IMG/VR virus record: IMGVR_UViG_3300048061_000324
Coordinates: 1 to 63,794 of that record
From: a virus
Direction: 5' to 3' (one strand)
Length of the DNA: 63,794 bases
This document shows positions 8,517-16,548 of the stretch, piece after piece. The notes beneath the pieces were generated by a model, which worked only from the letters and a program-made list of their open reading frames with translations, had not been told where the DNA came from and did no database searches. A program made the position numbers and the translations under genes. Every line of letters begins with the position of its first letter. Position 1 is the stretch's first letter.

Positions 8517-8797
8517 TTATGTTCCTCTAACAAGTTATATTCATATAACTCTTTTGGTGTATTAACTATAAGCATATCAGGATCGTGTACATCCATAAAC
8601 TTAACTTCGTTAACGTAAACTTTACACATATCAGTTAGTTCAGGATAGTCTAATATTAATTCATTATCTAATATTACAGTATCAAAGTTTCCTACTTCAA
8701 GTGTTCTTTGTAAAACACTTCTGCCATTACAGGCAACAACTGCGATTGGGTAATCCCAACCTATCCACTTATCGTTTGATACAGATAGTTTGCCCAT
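8513..8797 (-). CDS. Hypothetical protein, 94 aa
   Basis: An unrecognised 94-residue protein with alternating hydrophobic strands (YPIAVVACNGRSVLQRTL, FDTVILDNELIL, PDMLIVNTPKELYEY), compatible with a small alpha/beta fold. A GAAGGA sequence about 8 bases before the ATG supports the start, although that start lies 37 bases inside the end of the SGNH gene upstream. Its stop overlaps the cupin start by 4 bases. No function is proposed. Confidence 0.55.
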   Translation of the reverse strand: MGKLSVSNDKWIGWDYPIAVVACNGRSVLQRTLEVGNFDTVILDNELILDYPELTDMCKVYVNEVKFMDVHDPDMLIVNTPKELYEYNLLEEHK

Positions 8798-9456
8798 CCT
8801 TTATGTCCTTCATCTAATGTGTGTCCACCTGTGCCACAGGGCCAGCCTTGACTTTTTGTCATGTCAATAAAACTTGGCATAATGTAATTAACATCTTTAA
8901 GCCATTCGCTGTCTGGTTCGTCAAGTGCAAACGTTTGTATTAATTTTACTTTTAAACTTTTTGCAATTTGTTGTAAGTTCCACATACGTTCAAACTGCAT
9001 TTGTTTTCTACTTTCAGTTCCTAGTGTTGTTGTATACAGTTTATGCATTTTATTAATTGTGTCAACTAACATAGGATCTAAATTCATTTCATCGTTACCT
9101 GGTATATGTCCTGGTATGTTATAACATACATTATGATAAGGTATATACTTTGCACCTTGCCAATCCACTGGTAACTCATCACGTTCAAACGTTGTCCAAC
9201 AAACAACAACAAGTAATTCTGCACCTGGATGTTTATTACACCATTCACGCATAAAACGTATTGTGCGTCTTGCTATTCTGTTCCCACTTGTTCCACGCAT
9301 TGCTTCATTTACAACTGCTGGTATACTTAACTTATCTGCAAGTAGTTTGGGCCAACTGTTACGCAATCTGTATGTAGGTGTGTCATCATTATAAGGTAAT
9401 CCTAATTCATCACCTTCGGTCCAACTATCACCATTTGCATACAAACATTTAATCAT
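8761..9456 (-). CDS. SGNH-hydrolase-like protein (copy 1)
   Basis: A 231-residue GDSL/SGNH-type protein. Block I is YANGDSWTEG (nucleophile Ser in GDS), an Asn-containing block is GTSGNRIARR, and a C-terminal Asp...His block is TLDEGHKGWA. I chose ATG 9456 because it forms a 4-base ATGA overlap with the nucleotidyltransferase stop and aligns with the starts of the paralogues at 11062 and 12712; an in-frame ATG at 9468 would add four residues. SGNH enzymes deacylate or transfer acyl groups on sugars, glycans or lipids. Here the likely target is a glycan linked to the cassette's sugar. Confidence 0.72.
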   Translation of the reverse strand: MIKCLYANGDSWTEGDELGLPYNDDTPTYRLRNSWPKLLADKLSIPAVVNEAMRGTSGNRIARRTIRFMREWCNKHPGAELLVVVCWTTFERDELPVDWQGAKYIPYHNVCYNIPGHIPGNDEMNLDPMLVDTINKMHKLYTTTLGTESRKQMQFERMWNLQQIAKSLKVKLIQTFALDEPDSEWLKDVNYIMPSFIDMTKSQGWPCGTGGHTLDEGHKGWANYLYQTISG

Positions 9457-10175
9457 CCACGCCACCATTTGTTATGATAGTTAGATAAATCTTCTGGAGT
9501 ACCAACCGGGCTAAAGTTCTTTGCTTCTACCTCATACGGTTTAACAATATTATTTTTAAGTGTGTAATTATACACTGGTGCTAGATAAAATTCGTTATTA
9601 TGTCTATCATTGTTTTCAATCATTTGTTCAGCACCTTCAACAAATAAACTTCCTTTGCTCCAATGGTATAAACCAACAGTAGCCATATTACTAATTGCGA
9701 CTTTCTCTGCCGCTTCTGTTATGTGCCCGTCGTCATTAATCTTAACAAAACTATGTTTATTATGATTATGTGGGTAGGTCATTACCCAACTCACGTGGGG
9801 CTCAAGTTTACATTTTTCTAAAAACATTTCGCTATCCCAATGTAACACTTGATCACTGTTAATACTAATTAAAGGTTCATCGTTGTTTATAAATTCTTTT
9901 GCTTTTAATAAACTACAAGCGGCACCTTCTGTAAGATGATCTAATACAACAATATTAACATTGTCTGCAAAACTTTCTAAATGTTCTCTGAGCCATGGAT
10001 AATCAACAAGATGTTCTTGTTGGACTACGAATGTATAGTTACCAGCAATACCTAAACTATCAACAGCACTTTGTATCATTGTAGTGCCGCCAACTCTTAC
10101 TAGAGGTTTAGGAACAGTGTATCCTGCATCTTTGAATCTACTGCCGGCTCCTGCCATTCCAATTATAATATTCAT
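9453..10175 (-). CDS. Sugar-1-phosphate nucleotidyltransferase
   Basis: A 240-residue NTP_transferase-fold protein. The N terminus IIIGMAGAGSRFKDAGYTVPKP is a phage-style variant of the GxGxR...PKP nucleotide-binding signature, with the PKP lysine at residue 23. LISINSDQVLHWD near 103-115 carries the metal-binding aspartate, and LTEGAACSLL matches the segment that reads the base or sugar. Expected role: making an NDP-sugar from sugar-1-phosphate, downstream of the phosphomannomutase-like enzyme. It overlaps the SGNH gene that follows by 4 bases. Confidence 0.78.
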   Translation of the reverse strand: MNIIIGMAGAGSRFKDAGYTVPKPLVRVGGTTMIQSAVDSLGIAGNYTFVVQQEHLVDYPWLREHLESFADNVNIVVLDHLTEGAACSLLKAKEFINNDEPLISINSDQVLHWDSEMFLEKCKLEPHVSWVMTYPHNHNKHSFVKINDDGHITEAAEKVAISNMATVGLYHWSKGSLFVEGAEQMIENNDRHNNEFYLAPVYNYTLKNNIVKPYEVEAKNFSPVGTPEDLSNYHNKWWRG

Positions 10176-10182
10176 TGATTTC

Positions 10183-10305
10183 CTACTTATATATGTATGG
10201 GTCTTTTTTCTTAATCTCTTTTAATTTTTTTCTGTAAGCACGTTCAAGTTTAATTCGGTAAACTATGTCACCAAACCAACGTTTAATTTTTTTTAGTATA
10301 TACAT
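10183..10305 (-). CDS. Small lysine-rich peptide, 40 aa
   Basis: A 40-codon ORF in the otherwise unexplained gap between an SGNH gene and the nucleotidyltransferase gene. It reads MYILKKIKRWFGDIVYRIKL, then ERAYRKKLKEIKKKDPYIYK: a basic, probably amphipathic helix with an aromatic end. A weak ribosome site (GGAAC) precedes it, and it ends 8 bases before the next start. I see no known family; it may bind membrane or nucleic acid. Confidence 0.5.
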   Translation of the reverse strand: MYILKKIKRWFGDIVYRIKLERAYRKKLKEIKKKDPYIYK

Positions 10306-10324
10306 TTTATGAGTTCCATATTGT

Positions 10325-11062
10325 TTACTGTTGCAAGTGAGCAACAATAGTTTTTGCTAATTTTATATGTCCTAATTCATTAGGGTGTCTTCCGGGAGCC
10401 CTTACGTCTTCAAGGTGTTCGTATTCCATTAATTGTCTATTGAAACTAATGGGATATGGGGATATTGCATCCAACCATTTATTATTTGCTTCAGGTCTAC
10501 CTACTACAAATTCAGGATTGTCTAACGCATATACTTGTAATAAGTTAATTCCTAAGTTATCACAGGCTTGCTTTAACAACCATTGTAAGTTAAAGAACTT
10601 ATAACTATTTACCTTACTACTGTTCAGCATAGTACGAATCTTATGATATTCTGGAAGTAGTCTATCTAAATCCTTATCATTTGTTTTATTTAAATGGGGA
10701 TTGTTTAATAGCATACTAATATACTCATTGTCAATTGATTCCCATTCTGTATATCCATTATTGTGTTTTCGTTTGACACTAACTGGCGCCTCTATTCTTT
10801 CGTATGTTGTCCAGGCAACTATTACTTGTAATTCATTTGGATTACCTTTATAGTTTCTAATGTAATCTATTGTTTTACGAAATATTCGATCATTACTGCC
10901 GCCACCTAATCCTTCATTAACTAGTTGAGGTATCTTTAATTGCCTAGCAACGTGCCAGGGCCATGACTTATAAAATTTATAATCCAGCTCGTCAATAGTA
11001 CCATCTTTAAGTTCTTGCCCAAACGTCCAACTATCTCCATTAACATATAAAGTTTTAATCAT
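10325..11062 (-). CDS. SGNH-hydrolase-like protein (copy 2)
   Basis: A 245-residue paralogue of the 9456 and 12712 genes. Block I is YVNGDSWTFGQEL, the Asn block is GGGSNDRIFRKT, and the C-terminal block is HPNELGHIKLAK with the catalytic-type Asn/His pair. The start is placed at ATG 11062, one base beyond the upstream stop (TAA-T-ATG), because it aligns with the other copies. An upstream in-frame ATG at 11083 is possible; GTGGGATC about 10 bases before 11062 could serve as ribosome site. Function as for copy 1. Confidence 0.72.
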   Translation of the reverse strand: MIKTLYVNGDSWTFGQELKDGTIDELDYKFYKSWPWHVARQLKIPQLVNEGLGGGSNDRIFRKTIDYIRNYKGNPNELQVIVAWTTYERIEAPVSVKRKHNNGYTEWESIDNEYISMLLNNPHLNKTNDKDLDRLLPEYHKIRTMLNSSKVNSYKFFNLQWLLKQACDNLGINLLQVYALDNPEFVVGRPEANNKWLDAISPYPISFNRQLMEYEHLEDVRAPGRHPNELGHIKLAKTIVAHLQQ

Positions 11063-11063
11063 A

Positions 11064-11852
11064 TTAGTGATCCCACTGTGCATCTACTTTAGGTTTAATA
11101 ATTTCAAACACTTGTCTATGTCCTTCGTAGTCACAATGTCCTGTATTCCTTTTGTCAGGGTACTCTCTACTAAAATATCCCCAATCAACATTTGCATAAT
11201 TTACTTCAGGTAGCAGTCTTTCAAAGTCTGGCTGGTGTCCCATAAAAATGTGTGGTATATTATTTGTTTTCATCAGCAAGTGTGCTGATGTTAAAATACC
11301 AATGTCATACTCATTTTTAATATCAAATGAGAAAAAGTCTGCTACCCAATTCTGTAATACTCTTAAACGTGCATCTGGTTCGTGTCTTTCAAACTGTGCC
11401 CAATGTGCCTTAACATCTCTATCAAAAAAACTATCTAAATTTTGTAGTGTTTCACTTTGCATACTATTATCAGTTGTAACTGGAATAGGTCTTCGAAACT
11501 CTGCTGGTGTGTATCTGTCATATGGTGGATAGTCTTCATAATTTAAATGTTCGATTGTTGGTTCTGTTCCCATAGGTTTATCTTGCCCAGGTTTAAACCA
11601 AACAGTTCTTGCCGCATTTGTCATGCTAATAATAACAAAAGGTTTATAATTACCTACTGTCATTCTTTCAACTGCGTGTTTAACTTGCAACCAAATAGTG
11701 AAGTTACAACACCCACTTCTACCAATTACTTTTTGTTCCACACCTTTGTATTCGGCAGTAAGTCCACCAAAACTTTTTTCAAAACAATCATGGTCAGGTA
11801 GTCCACTACCATTACTAAAACTATCACCGCACGTTATAATTAAATTTCGCAT
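11064..11852 (-). CDS. SGNH-hydrolase-like protein, divergent (copy 3)
   Basis: A 262-residue protein starting LIITCGDSFSNGSGLPDHDC, a GDS block I, and ending in GHCDYEGHRQVFE, a block V-like Asp/His segment. The middle is diverged from the other copies, including VIISMTNAARTVWF where they have a VIVAWTTYER-type strand. Active-site serine and histidine candidates are still present. It overlaps its upstream paralogue by 13 bases. Acyl-ester hydrolase or transferase on a glycan is the family-level guess. Confidence 0.62.
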   Translation of the reverse strand: MRNLIITCGDSFSNGSGLPDHDCFEKSFGGLTAEYKGVEQKVIGRSGCCNFTIWLQVKHAVERMTVGNYKPFVIISMTNAARTVWFKPGQDKPMGTEPTIEHLNYEDYPPYDRYTPAEFRRPIPVTTDNSMQSETLQNLDSFFDRDVKAHWAQFERHEPDARLRVLQNWVADFFSFDIKNEYDIGILTSAHLLMKTNNIPHIFMGHQPDFERLLPEVNYANVDWGYFSREYPDKRNTGHCDYEGHRQVFEIIKPKVDAQWDH

Positions 11853-12712
11853 ATGTTATTTTCTCTAATATATCTGTTAAGTTCTCTTGCCCAAAGCATA
11901 TGTCCGTATTTGTTTGGATGCATACCCGAAATAACTTTTGTATTATATTCAGTGTCATCTTGATTTGTAATATATCCATGAAAACTATGTGGTGCTTCTG
12001 TTTTACCATAGAATCTTTTACTGTCTACTTGTTCCCATAACCAACCATCGTTTTGTCCGTTGTAATGAAAGTTCCAACGTGGATCAGCATTACCTACCGT
12101 CATCTTTTCTGTTTCACTGTTAACGTAATTTTTATCTTGCCATTGCGATATCTGTGTTTCATCTACATTATAAAATGCTTGAAAGAACAAGTAGTTAATC
12201 TTATGTACTTTAAAAAAGTTTTCTAATTGTAGTACTTGTTGTACATATCGATTAACATACTCTTCTTTATTCCATAAGTACATTCTGTAGTTATCAAAGA
12301 AGGGTTGCATACCTCTTTGCATATACGGATGGTTAGTTTGATTGGGCCATATAGTAGTCCAGCCAGAGCCGTTACGTTCGTCTACAGGATCCTTATAGTA
12401 AAAGTCCTTACGTTCAGGACTAGTTAAGCCAACTATGACAAACAAATTGTTTTCACAGTCTATATCAGGCTTAATATAATTTTCAGTAATCCAACTTAAT
12501 GTTGTTCTTACAATTCTATCATTACTTGCGGCAGGATAAGATATGTTTGTTAAGTCATCTGCTTTAATCATATCCTTTAACATAGTGGGCCAAATTTTAG
12601 GAATGCGATATGCATTGTTCTCTGGATCCCAATCACTTACAGTGTCTGGTAAAGCAGGATCTCTAATCTCACTGCCAAATGTCCAACTATCTCCTGTTGT
12701 TAATAAGTGCAT
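11840..12712 (-). CDS. SGNH-hydrolase-like protein (copy 4)
   Basis: A 290-residue paralogue. Block I is LLTTGDSWTFGSEIRD, the Asn block is PAASNDRIVRTT, a strand reads FVIVGLTSPERKDFY, and the end is GMHPNKYGHMLWARELN with the His in block V. It shares one base with the preceding glycosyltransferase-like gene. It is the longest of the four copies because of an insertion near residues 200-240. Confidence 0.7.
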   Translation of the reverse strand: MHLLTTGDSWTFGSEIRDPALPDTVSDWDPENNAYRIPKIWPTMLKDMIKADDLTNISYPAASNDRIVRTTLSWITENYIKPDIDCENNLFVIVGLTSPERKDFYYKDPVDERNGSGWTTIWPNQTNHPYMQRGMQPFFDNYRMYLWNKEEYVNRYVQQVLQLENFFKVHKINYLFFQAFYNVDETQISQWQDKNYVNSETEKMTVGNADPRWNFHYNGQNDGWLWEQVDSKRFYGKTEAPHSFHGYITNQDDTEYNTKVISGMHPNKYGHMLWARELNRYIRENNICEI

Positions 12713-13461
12713 TAATAAGCCGCCTTTATCTCTTCAAATTGTGTACTTGGATCTAAATCTTCTACACTAGTTCTCCAAAGTGTTTCCATTAATTGTGGAA
12801 CAATTTGTATCATTTTAATATTTCTTTTTTGTGCTTGTTGATATATTAATGTTCCAGGACTTAACATACTATCTCCTGGATCTGTAGTATAACCACCTTG
12901 TAGTTTTAATGCTAATGGATAAGTTTCCCAATTATAATAACGATATGAATCACAAGCAATATCCATACTAGGACTATCACCCCAGAATATAATATCACTT
13001 AATCCGTGTTTACCAAAGTCGTTTGGTACTAAACCTCTGTTACCAATACTATAGTATATACTTCTTTCTTCAATAGGTCTCGGACCAAATGTTTTTCCAT
13101 CTGGTGTTAGCATATCATATCTGCATTTAATTACTTTATCATATCTAAAATTATTCTTTACTTCAACTTCACGTTTCATAAAGTTTGATTTTTGTATACT
13201 GTAAAGCATATTACCAAACGGGCCTGCATGATTAATTGAAGTTTGATAATCTAGTTTAATTAAATTATGTACACTATCATTAATAGTTTCTTCTAATATT
13301 TTGTAGTCATCTAATTTATGTAACTTGTCACCTGAGGTTGTCCAAGTATGACAATAAATATCTGCTGGTGTATCTCTAAAGTAATCCATTAAACGTGGCA
13401 TAGCAACTTTAAAAGTTCTAAGTTCACCACTAAAACATATTGCAGTATTAGAGTGTTTCAT
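12712..13461 (-). CDS. Glycosyltransferase-like protein, paralogue A
   Basis: A 249-residue protein paired with the next gene. Both begin with AICxSGxLR (here TAICFSGELRTF), contain YCHTW / YFGHTW, then a basic-Asp block (KVIKCRYDMLTPDG, versus VVRLRWDTMFDED), and share the order of a GDxxx...DIACDxY segment. The layout resembles GT-A-like transferases with a DxD-type metal site. I recognise no finer family. Overlap with the neighbour is 14 bases. Confidence 0.5.
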   Translation of the reverse strand: MKHSNTAICFSGELRTFKVAMPRLMDYFRDTPADIYCHTWTTSGDKLHKLDDYKILEETINDSVHNLIKLDYQTSINHAGPFGNMLYSIQKSNFMKREVEVKNNFRYDKVIKCRYDMLTPDGKTFGPRPIEERSIYYSIGNRGLVPNDFGKHGLSDIIFWGDSPSMDIACDSYRYYNWETYPLALKLQGGYTTDPGDSMLSPGTLIYQQAQKRNIKMIQIVPQLMETLWRTSVEDLDPSTQFEEIKAAY

Positions 13462-14185
13462 AATCGCCTCCTCCTGTCATATGTTCTTGTTTAGGTCTTA
13501 CTAGTTTAATTGGGGGATATATTTGTTCTAAGTTTAAGTTACATTCTTTTAAGTAATACATAAAAACGTGTTCAGGTCCATAATGTAATTTCTCTGGCAT
13601 TTCAAAAAACTCTATTGGGTGTCTATGAAAGTGACTGTAAAAATCACAAGCAATATCATAAACATCTGTTGGTCCTTGCCAATACAAATCTCCACAACGA
13701 CTTCTGTGATTGCCTTCTTCAAATCCTAAATGTATAACTTGTAACGTATCTTTCTTAGGTTCAGGTACTTGCCAATCTTCGTCAAACATAGTGTCCCAAC
13801 GTAATCTGACAACTAAATCAAAGTTACTATTATTCTCTATCTCAAATTTCTTTTTTAAATGTGATGCCACCATTACGCCATAAAACTGACTTTGGTAATT
13901 AACATCATGTAATGCTTGGTCTAACCCTGGAGTAAATTCAATTTGTTTTTGTGATACTATTTCTAGTCCAGGCAATTCTCTACGAAGTTCTTGTATTTCA
14001 GAATTAGGAACCTCTTCTATGTCATCAATACCTTTAGTCACTTTAACAAAGTTTGGTGCACTACGAGTATTCCATGTATGTCCAAAGTAATGTACTTCAT
14101 GTTCTTTAAATACATCTTTCCAAGTTGGTAAACATTTACGCCAACTCTGTCTTAATTGTCCACTTAAACAAATTGCTATTTTCAT
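13448..14185 (-). CDS. Glycosyltransferase-like protein, paralogue B
   Basis: A 245-residue paralogue of the preceding entry, starting KIAICLSGQLRQSW and carrying VVRLRWDTMFDEDW as the probable donor/metal site, and DVYDIACDFYSHFHRHP in the second half. It probably glycosylates a small acceptor or a virion or surface glycan. It ends 14 bases inside the neighbour and starts 12 bases after the membrane-protein gene. Confidence 0.5.
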   Translation of the reverse strand: MKIAICLSGQLRQSWRKCLPTWKDVFKEHEVHYFGHTWNTRSAPNFVKVTKGIDDIEEVPNSEIQELRRELPGLEIVSQKQIEFTPGLDQALHDVNYQSQFYGVMVASHLKKKFEIENNSNFDLVVRLRWDTMFDEDWQVPEPKKDTLQVIHLGFEEGNHRSRCGDLYWQGPTDVYDIACDFYSHFHRHPIEFFEMPEKLHYGPEHVFMYYLKECNLNLEQIYPPIKLVRPKQEHMTGGGDYETL

Positions 14186-14197
14186 AATGTTATCCTT

Positions 14198-14440
14198 TTA
14201 AAACCAGTTCCAAACTCCACGTATTGCTAAACACAAATACATAAGTTCCATTAGTGCTCTGGGTATATCTTTATCTTTGTAACCCATGTATACCCAAATA
14301 CTACAACTGAATAATGCAACTGCCCACCCTAGCCACTGTAGTTCTTCGTTACCACTTGATAATATAAATGCACTTATCATTGCTAGGATAAAACCTAACC
14401 ATCTAAATCCATCCAGTTTTTCGTAAAAGCGAATTTTCAT
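14198..14440 (-). CDS. Small membrane protein with three predicted helices
   Basis: An 80-residue protein with three hydrophobic stretches at about residues 14-30 (WLGFILAMISAFILSSG), 35-53 (LQWLGWAVALFSCSIWVYMG) and 60-80. Short polar loops contain KDKD. It looks like a small inner-membrane protein; the size and three-helix layout recall SemiSWEET/PQ-loop-type proteins, but no motif confirms this. It overlaps the phosphodiesterase-like gene by 38 bases. Confidence 0.6.
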   Translation of the reverse strand: MKIRFYEKLDGFRWLGFILAMISAFILSSGNEELQWLGWAVALFSCSIWVYMGYKDKDIPRALMELMYLCLAIRGVWNWF

Positions 14441-14858
14441 AATTGCTTACCCAATCTGAGCAAATACCAAAGCAACCTTCAGGGACGGTATCTTTCTCAT
14501 TTTGCAAACATATAACACTTTTAGATGTTACTTGTTTGTAAGGGTATGTCCAAATATACCCTTTACTTGTTAATGTTCTTTCATCTTGTTCATGCCAAAA
14601 GCAATGTATGTAATTAAATAACATAAATTCTAATGCTTCTAAATTTTTTGCATGATTCCAAAATGCATTGTTGCTTATAAAATTTTGTGTAACAGGGTAT
14701 GTAGGTTTGTCGTGTCCTAGCCATAACCTTTCATTAACAAACCACACATCAACTTCGCAGTCAAAACCTTTGTCAACTGCGTTAAGTAAATACTCAGGAT
14801 CGTTTTCCCTCTCAGGTTTTGGACCTGCTGTATTTCCTCTATGTGCGATTAGTTTCAT
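14403..14858 (-). CDS. Short glycerophosphodiester phosphodiesterase-like protein
   Basis: A 151-residue protein with the active-site start of the GDPD family: LIAHRGN (His6, Arg7), EVDVWF (Glu35, Asp37) and LWLGHDKPTY (His49), i.e. the HRG...ExD...H metal and acid/base set in correct order. Typical GDPD proteins have 240-300 residues and a full TIM barrel; only about half is present, so it is either a reduced enzyme or a binding protein. Possible roles are phospholipid head-group turnover or sugar phosphodiester cleavage. It overlaps both neighbours. Confidence 0.65.
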   Translation of the reverse strand: MKLIAHRGNTAGPKPERENDPEYLLNAVDKGFDCEVDVWFVNERLWLGHDKPTYPVTQNFISNNAFWNHAKNLEALEFMLFNYIHCFWHEQDERTLTSKGYIWTYPYKQVTSKSVICLQNEKDTVPEGCFGICSDWVSNYENSLLRKTGWI

Positions 14859-15036
14859 CTTTTTTTCTTATACTCCAAGTTTTATCATCCAGTTCTTCCC
14901 AAATAAGATTATCGCCTACGTCCCATCCTACTTGATCTAAACACCCAGGGGGAAATTCTAAAAACAGTTCTTTTGTCTTGCCGTTCTCTTGTATTTCTAC
15001 TGTCCAACTATTTGTTCCTGTTTGTTTATATTTCAT
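14839..15036 (-). CDS. Hypothetical protein, 65 aa
   Basis: A 65-residue acidic protein with a mixed beta pattern (TNSWTVEIQENGKTKELFLE, then FPPGCLDQVGWDVGDNLIWE). The spacing of a strand, FPP, then GWxxGDxLxWE is reminiscent of AbrB/SpoVT-like swapped-hairpin domains, without the basic residues needed for confident DNA binding. It shares one base with the upstream gene and overlaps the phosphodiesterase-like gene by 20 bases. Confidence 0.5.
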   Translation of the reverse strand: MKYKQTGTNSWTVEIQENGKTKELFLEFPPGCLDQVGWDVGDNLIWEELDDKTWSIRKKDETNRT

Positions 15037-15971
15037 TATTTCTTCCTGTCTGCTTCTTGTTCTGTAATCATTACACCATAACGTTTTGGATTTTGGTATA
15101 CACTTTTAAACCATATACTACCTTGTGCATCTAAATCTGCAACTCTGTAATGAAGTTCATCTCTTAATCTATCGCCATAGTGTTGCAATTTTTTCAAACG
15201 ATCTTTAGGATTTGAATATACTTTTGTTTTCTCTCGTACAAAAGGTTGCATAAAACCATAGTCGGCAATTTGTGTATGATCCCAGCCATCTAAATTTATT
15301 TTCGCAACTGCTTCTCTGGCTCCTAATATTGCCCAATCACCATTTGGAACATCCATACCAACACTACACCAAATACTAAGACGTTGCATATTTTTAATAT
15401 GATTCTGTGTTAAGAATTTATTTTTAGGAGGAAGTATACCTTTATCTAAACTCATTTTAACGCCTTCTCTAAAGCCGCCTCTGTATGCTTGTTCTGGTGT
15501 TGCGTTAATAACTACATCACTAAATGTGTCTGCCATTTGGAAGTATGTATGCATCCAACAAAAGTCTACACTATGAGCACCATCTTCACTTTGGTCATTC
15601 TCATGACTATTCATATTCTCAATAACGTGTTTGGGCCATAGTTTAAGTCCACCATTACCGTATGCTAAACTATTAACAATGTTATGTCCACACCAACTAA
15701 AGATATAATCGCTTTGTTCTTCTTCGTCAATCTCAATAGTTTGTTTAAAGAAATCTTTGTGTACAACATTGTCCCCGTCTACTGTAACTAATCTTCTTTT
15801 AGTTGCAATCCTACCTGCTTCATTGTGTGCCGCATCGAAACCCGTAAAGCCGTCAACACGTTTAGCCCATGGGCACTTGCTTAACAAGTCTGCCCAATTC
15901 TTTTCTTTGTTTGGTTCATCGTAACTAATGTAAATTACATCAAAGTCACTAATTGGATAAGTCTGTTTCAT
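15036..15971 (-). CDS. GT-A glycosyltransferase-like protein
   Basis: A 311-residue protein whose first third fits a GT-A nucleotide-sugar-binding domain: FDVIYISYDEPN, then GFDAAHNEAGRIATKRRLVT, then VDGDN at about residues 73-77 as the DxD-type metal site. The remainder has many aromatic residues and no recognised domain. It probably transfers a sugar made by the cassette. It overlaps the 199-residue hypothetical by 23 bases. Confidence 0.55.
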   Translation of the reverse strand: MKQTYPISDFDVIYISYDEPNKEKNWADLLSKCPWAKRVDGFTGFDAAHNEAGRIATKRRLVTVDGDNVVHKDFFKQTIEIDEEEQSDYIFSWCGHNIVNSLAYGNGGLKLWPKHVIENMNSHENDQSEDGAHSVDFCWMHTYFQMADTFSDVVINATPEQAYRGGFREGVKMSLDKGILPPKNKFLTQNHIKNMQRLSIWCSVGMDVPNGDWAILGAREAVAKINLDGWDHTQIADYGFMQPFVREKTKVYSNPKDRLKKLQHYGDRLRDELHYRVADLDAQGSIWFKSVYQNPKRYGVMITEQEADRKK

Positions 15972-16548
15972 TTTCTATTTCCTTATAAGCCATAAACACA
16001 TTTACATCATCTTCTGTAAGTATTTCACAACTATTGATTTTTTTATATTCTTTAATATGATATTCTAATTCTTGCTTATGTTGTAAATCTATTTCAGCAA
16101 GTGATAGCAAATAATTTCCTTTTGGCACTACCCATAATTTTCTTTTAGAAGGTAAACTACTTGCTACATTAATTTTTAAATTTCTTGTTTCTTTATTAAA
16201 AAGTAATGTTACAAGTCTTTCAGGATTCCATAAAGACGGATCTAATTTATGTAACATTGAATTGTTTCGAGAAGCATTGCTACTAATGTCAACAATCTTT
16301 ACAGGGTCTGAATCTTTATCAATAATGTAATTATTTAAATTAACATCTTGCATTTTTAAAAATTCTTCTCTAGTAATATTTGTTACTAGATCATCTTTAA
16401 ATTCTTCTTGTTGATTCGCTGACATTGATAATATTTTACCAAACGAATCGTAATAAAGAAAAAACTGTTGTTCTTCTTTATCTTTTTTTAGAGAACCAAA
16501 ATGTTGTTGCATCATTTGATTAAATTCTAAATCGCTAAATTCTGACAT
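15949..16548 (-). CDS. Hypothetical protein, 199 aa
   Basis: A 199-residue, charged, soluble protein (starts MSEFSDLEFNQMMQQHFGSL, contains KLWVVPKGNYLLSLAEIDLQ near 135-154). No motif is recognised. It lies between two glycosyltransferase-like genes and overlaps both by 1-23 bases, so it may be a partner of one of them. Confidence 0.5.
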   Translation of the reverse strand: MSEFSDLEFNQMMQQHFGSLKKDKEEQQFFLYYDSFGKILSMSANQQEEFKDDLVTNITREEFLKMQDVNLNNYIIDKDSDPVKIVDISSNASRNNSMLHKLDPSLWNPERLVTLLFNKETRNLKINVASSLPSKRKLWVVPKGNYLLSLAEIDLQHKQELEYHIKEYKKINSCEILTEDDVNVFMAYKEIENETDLSN

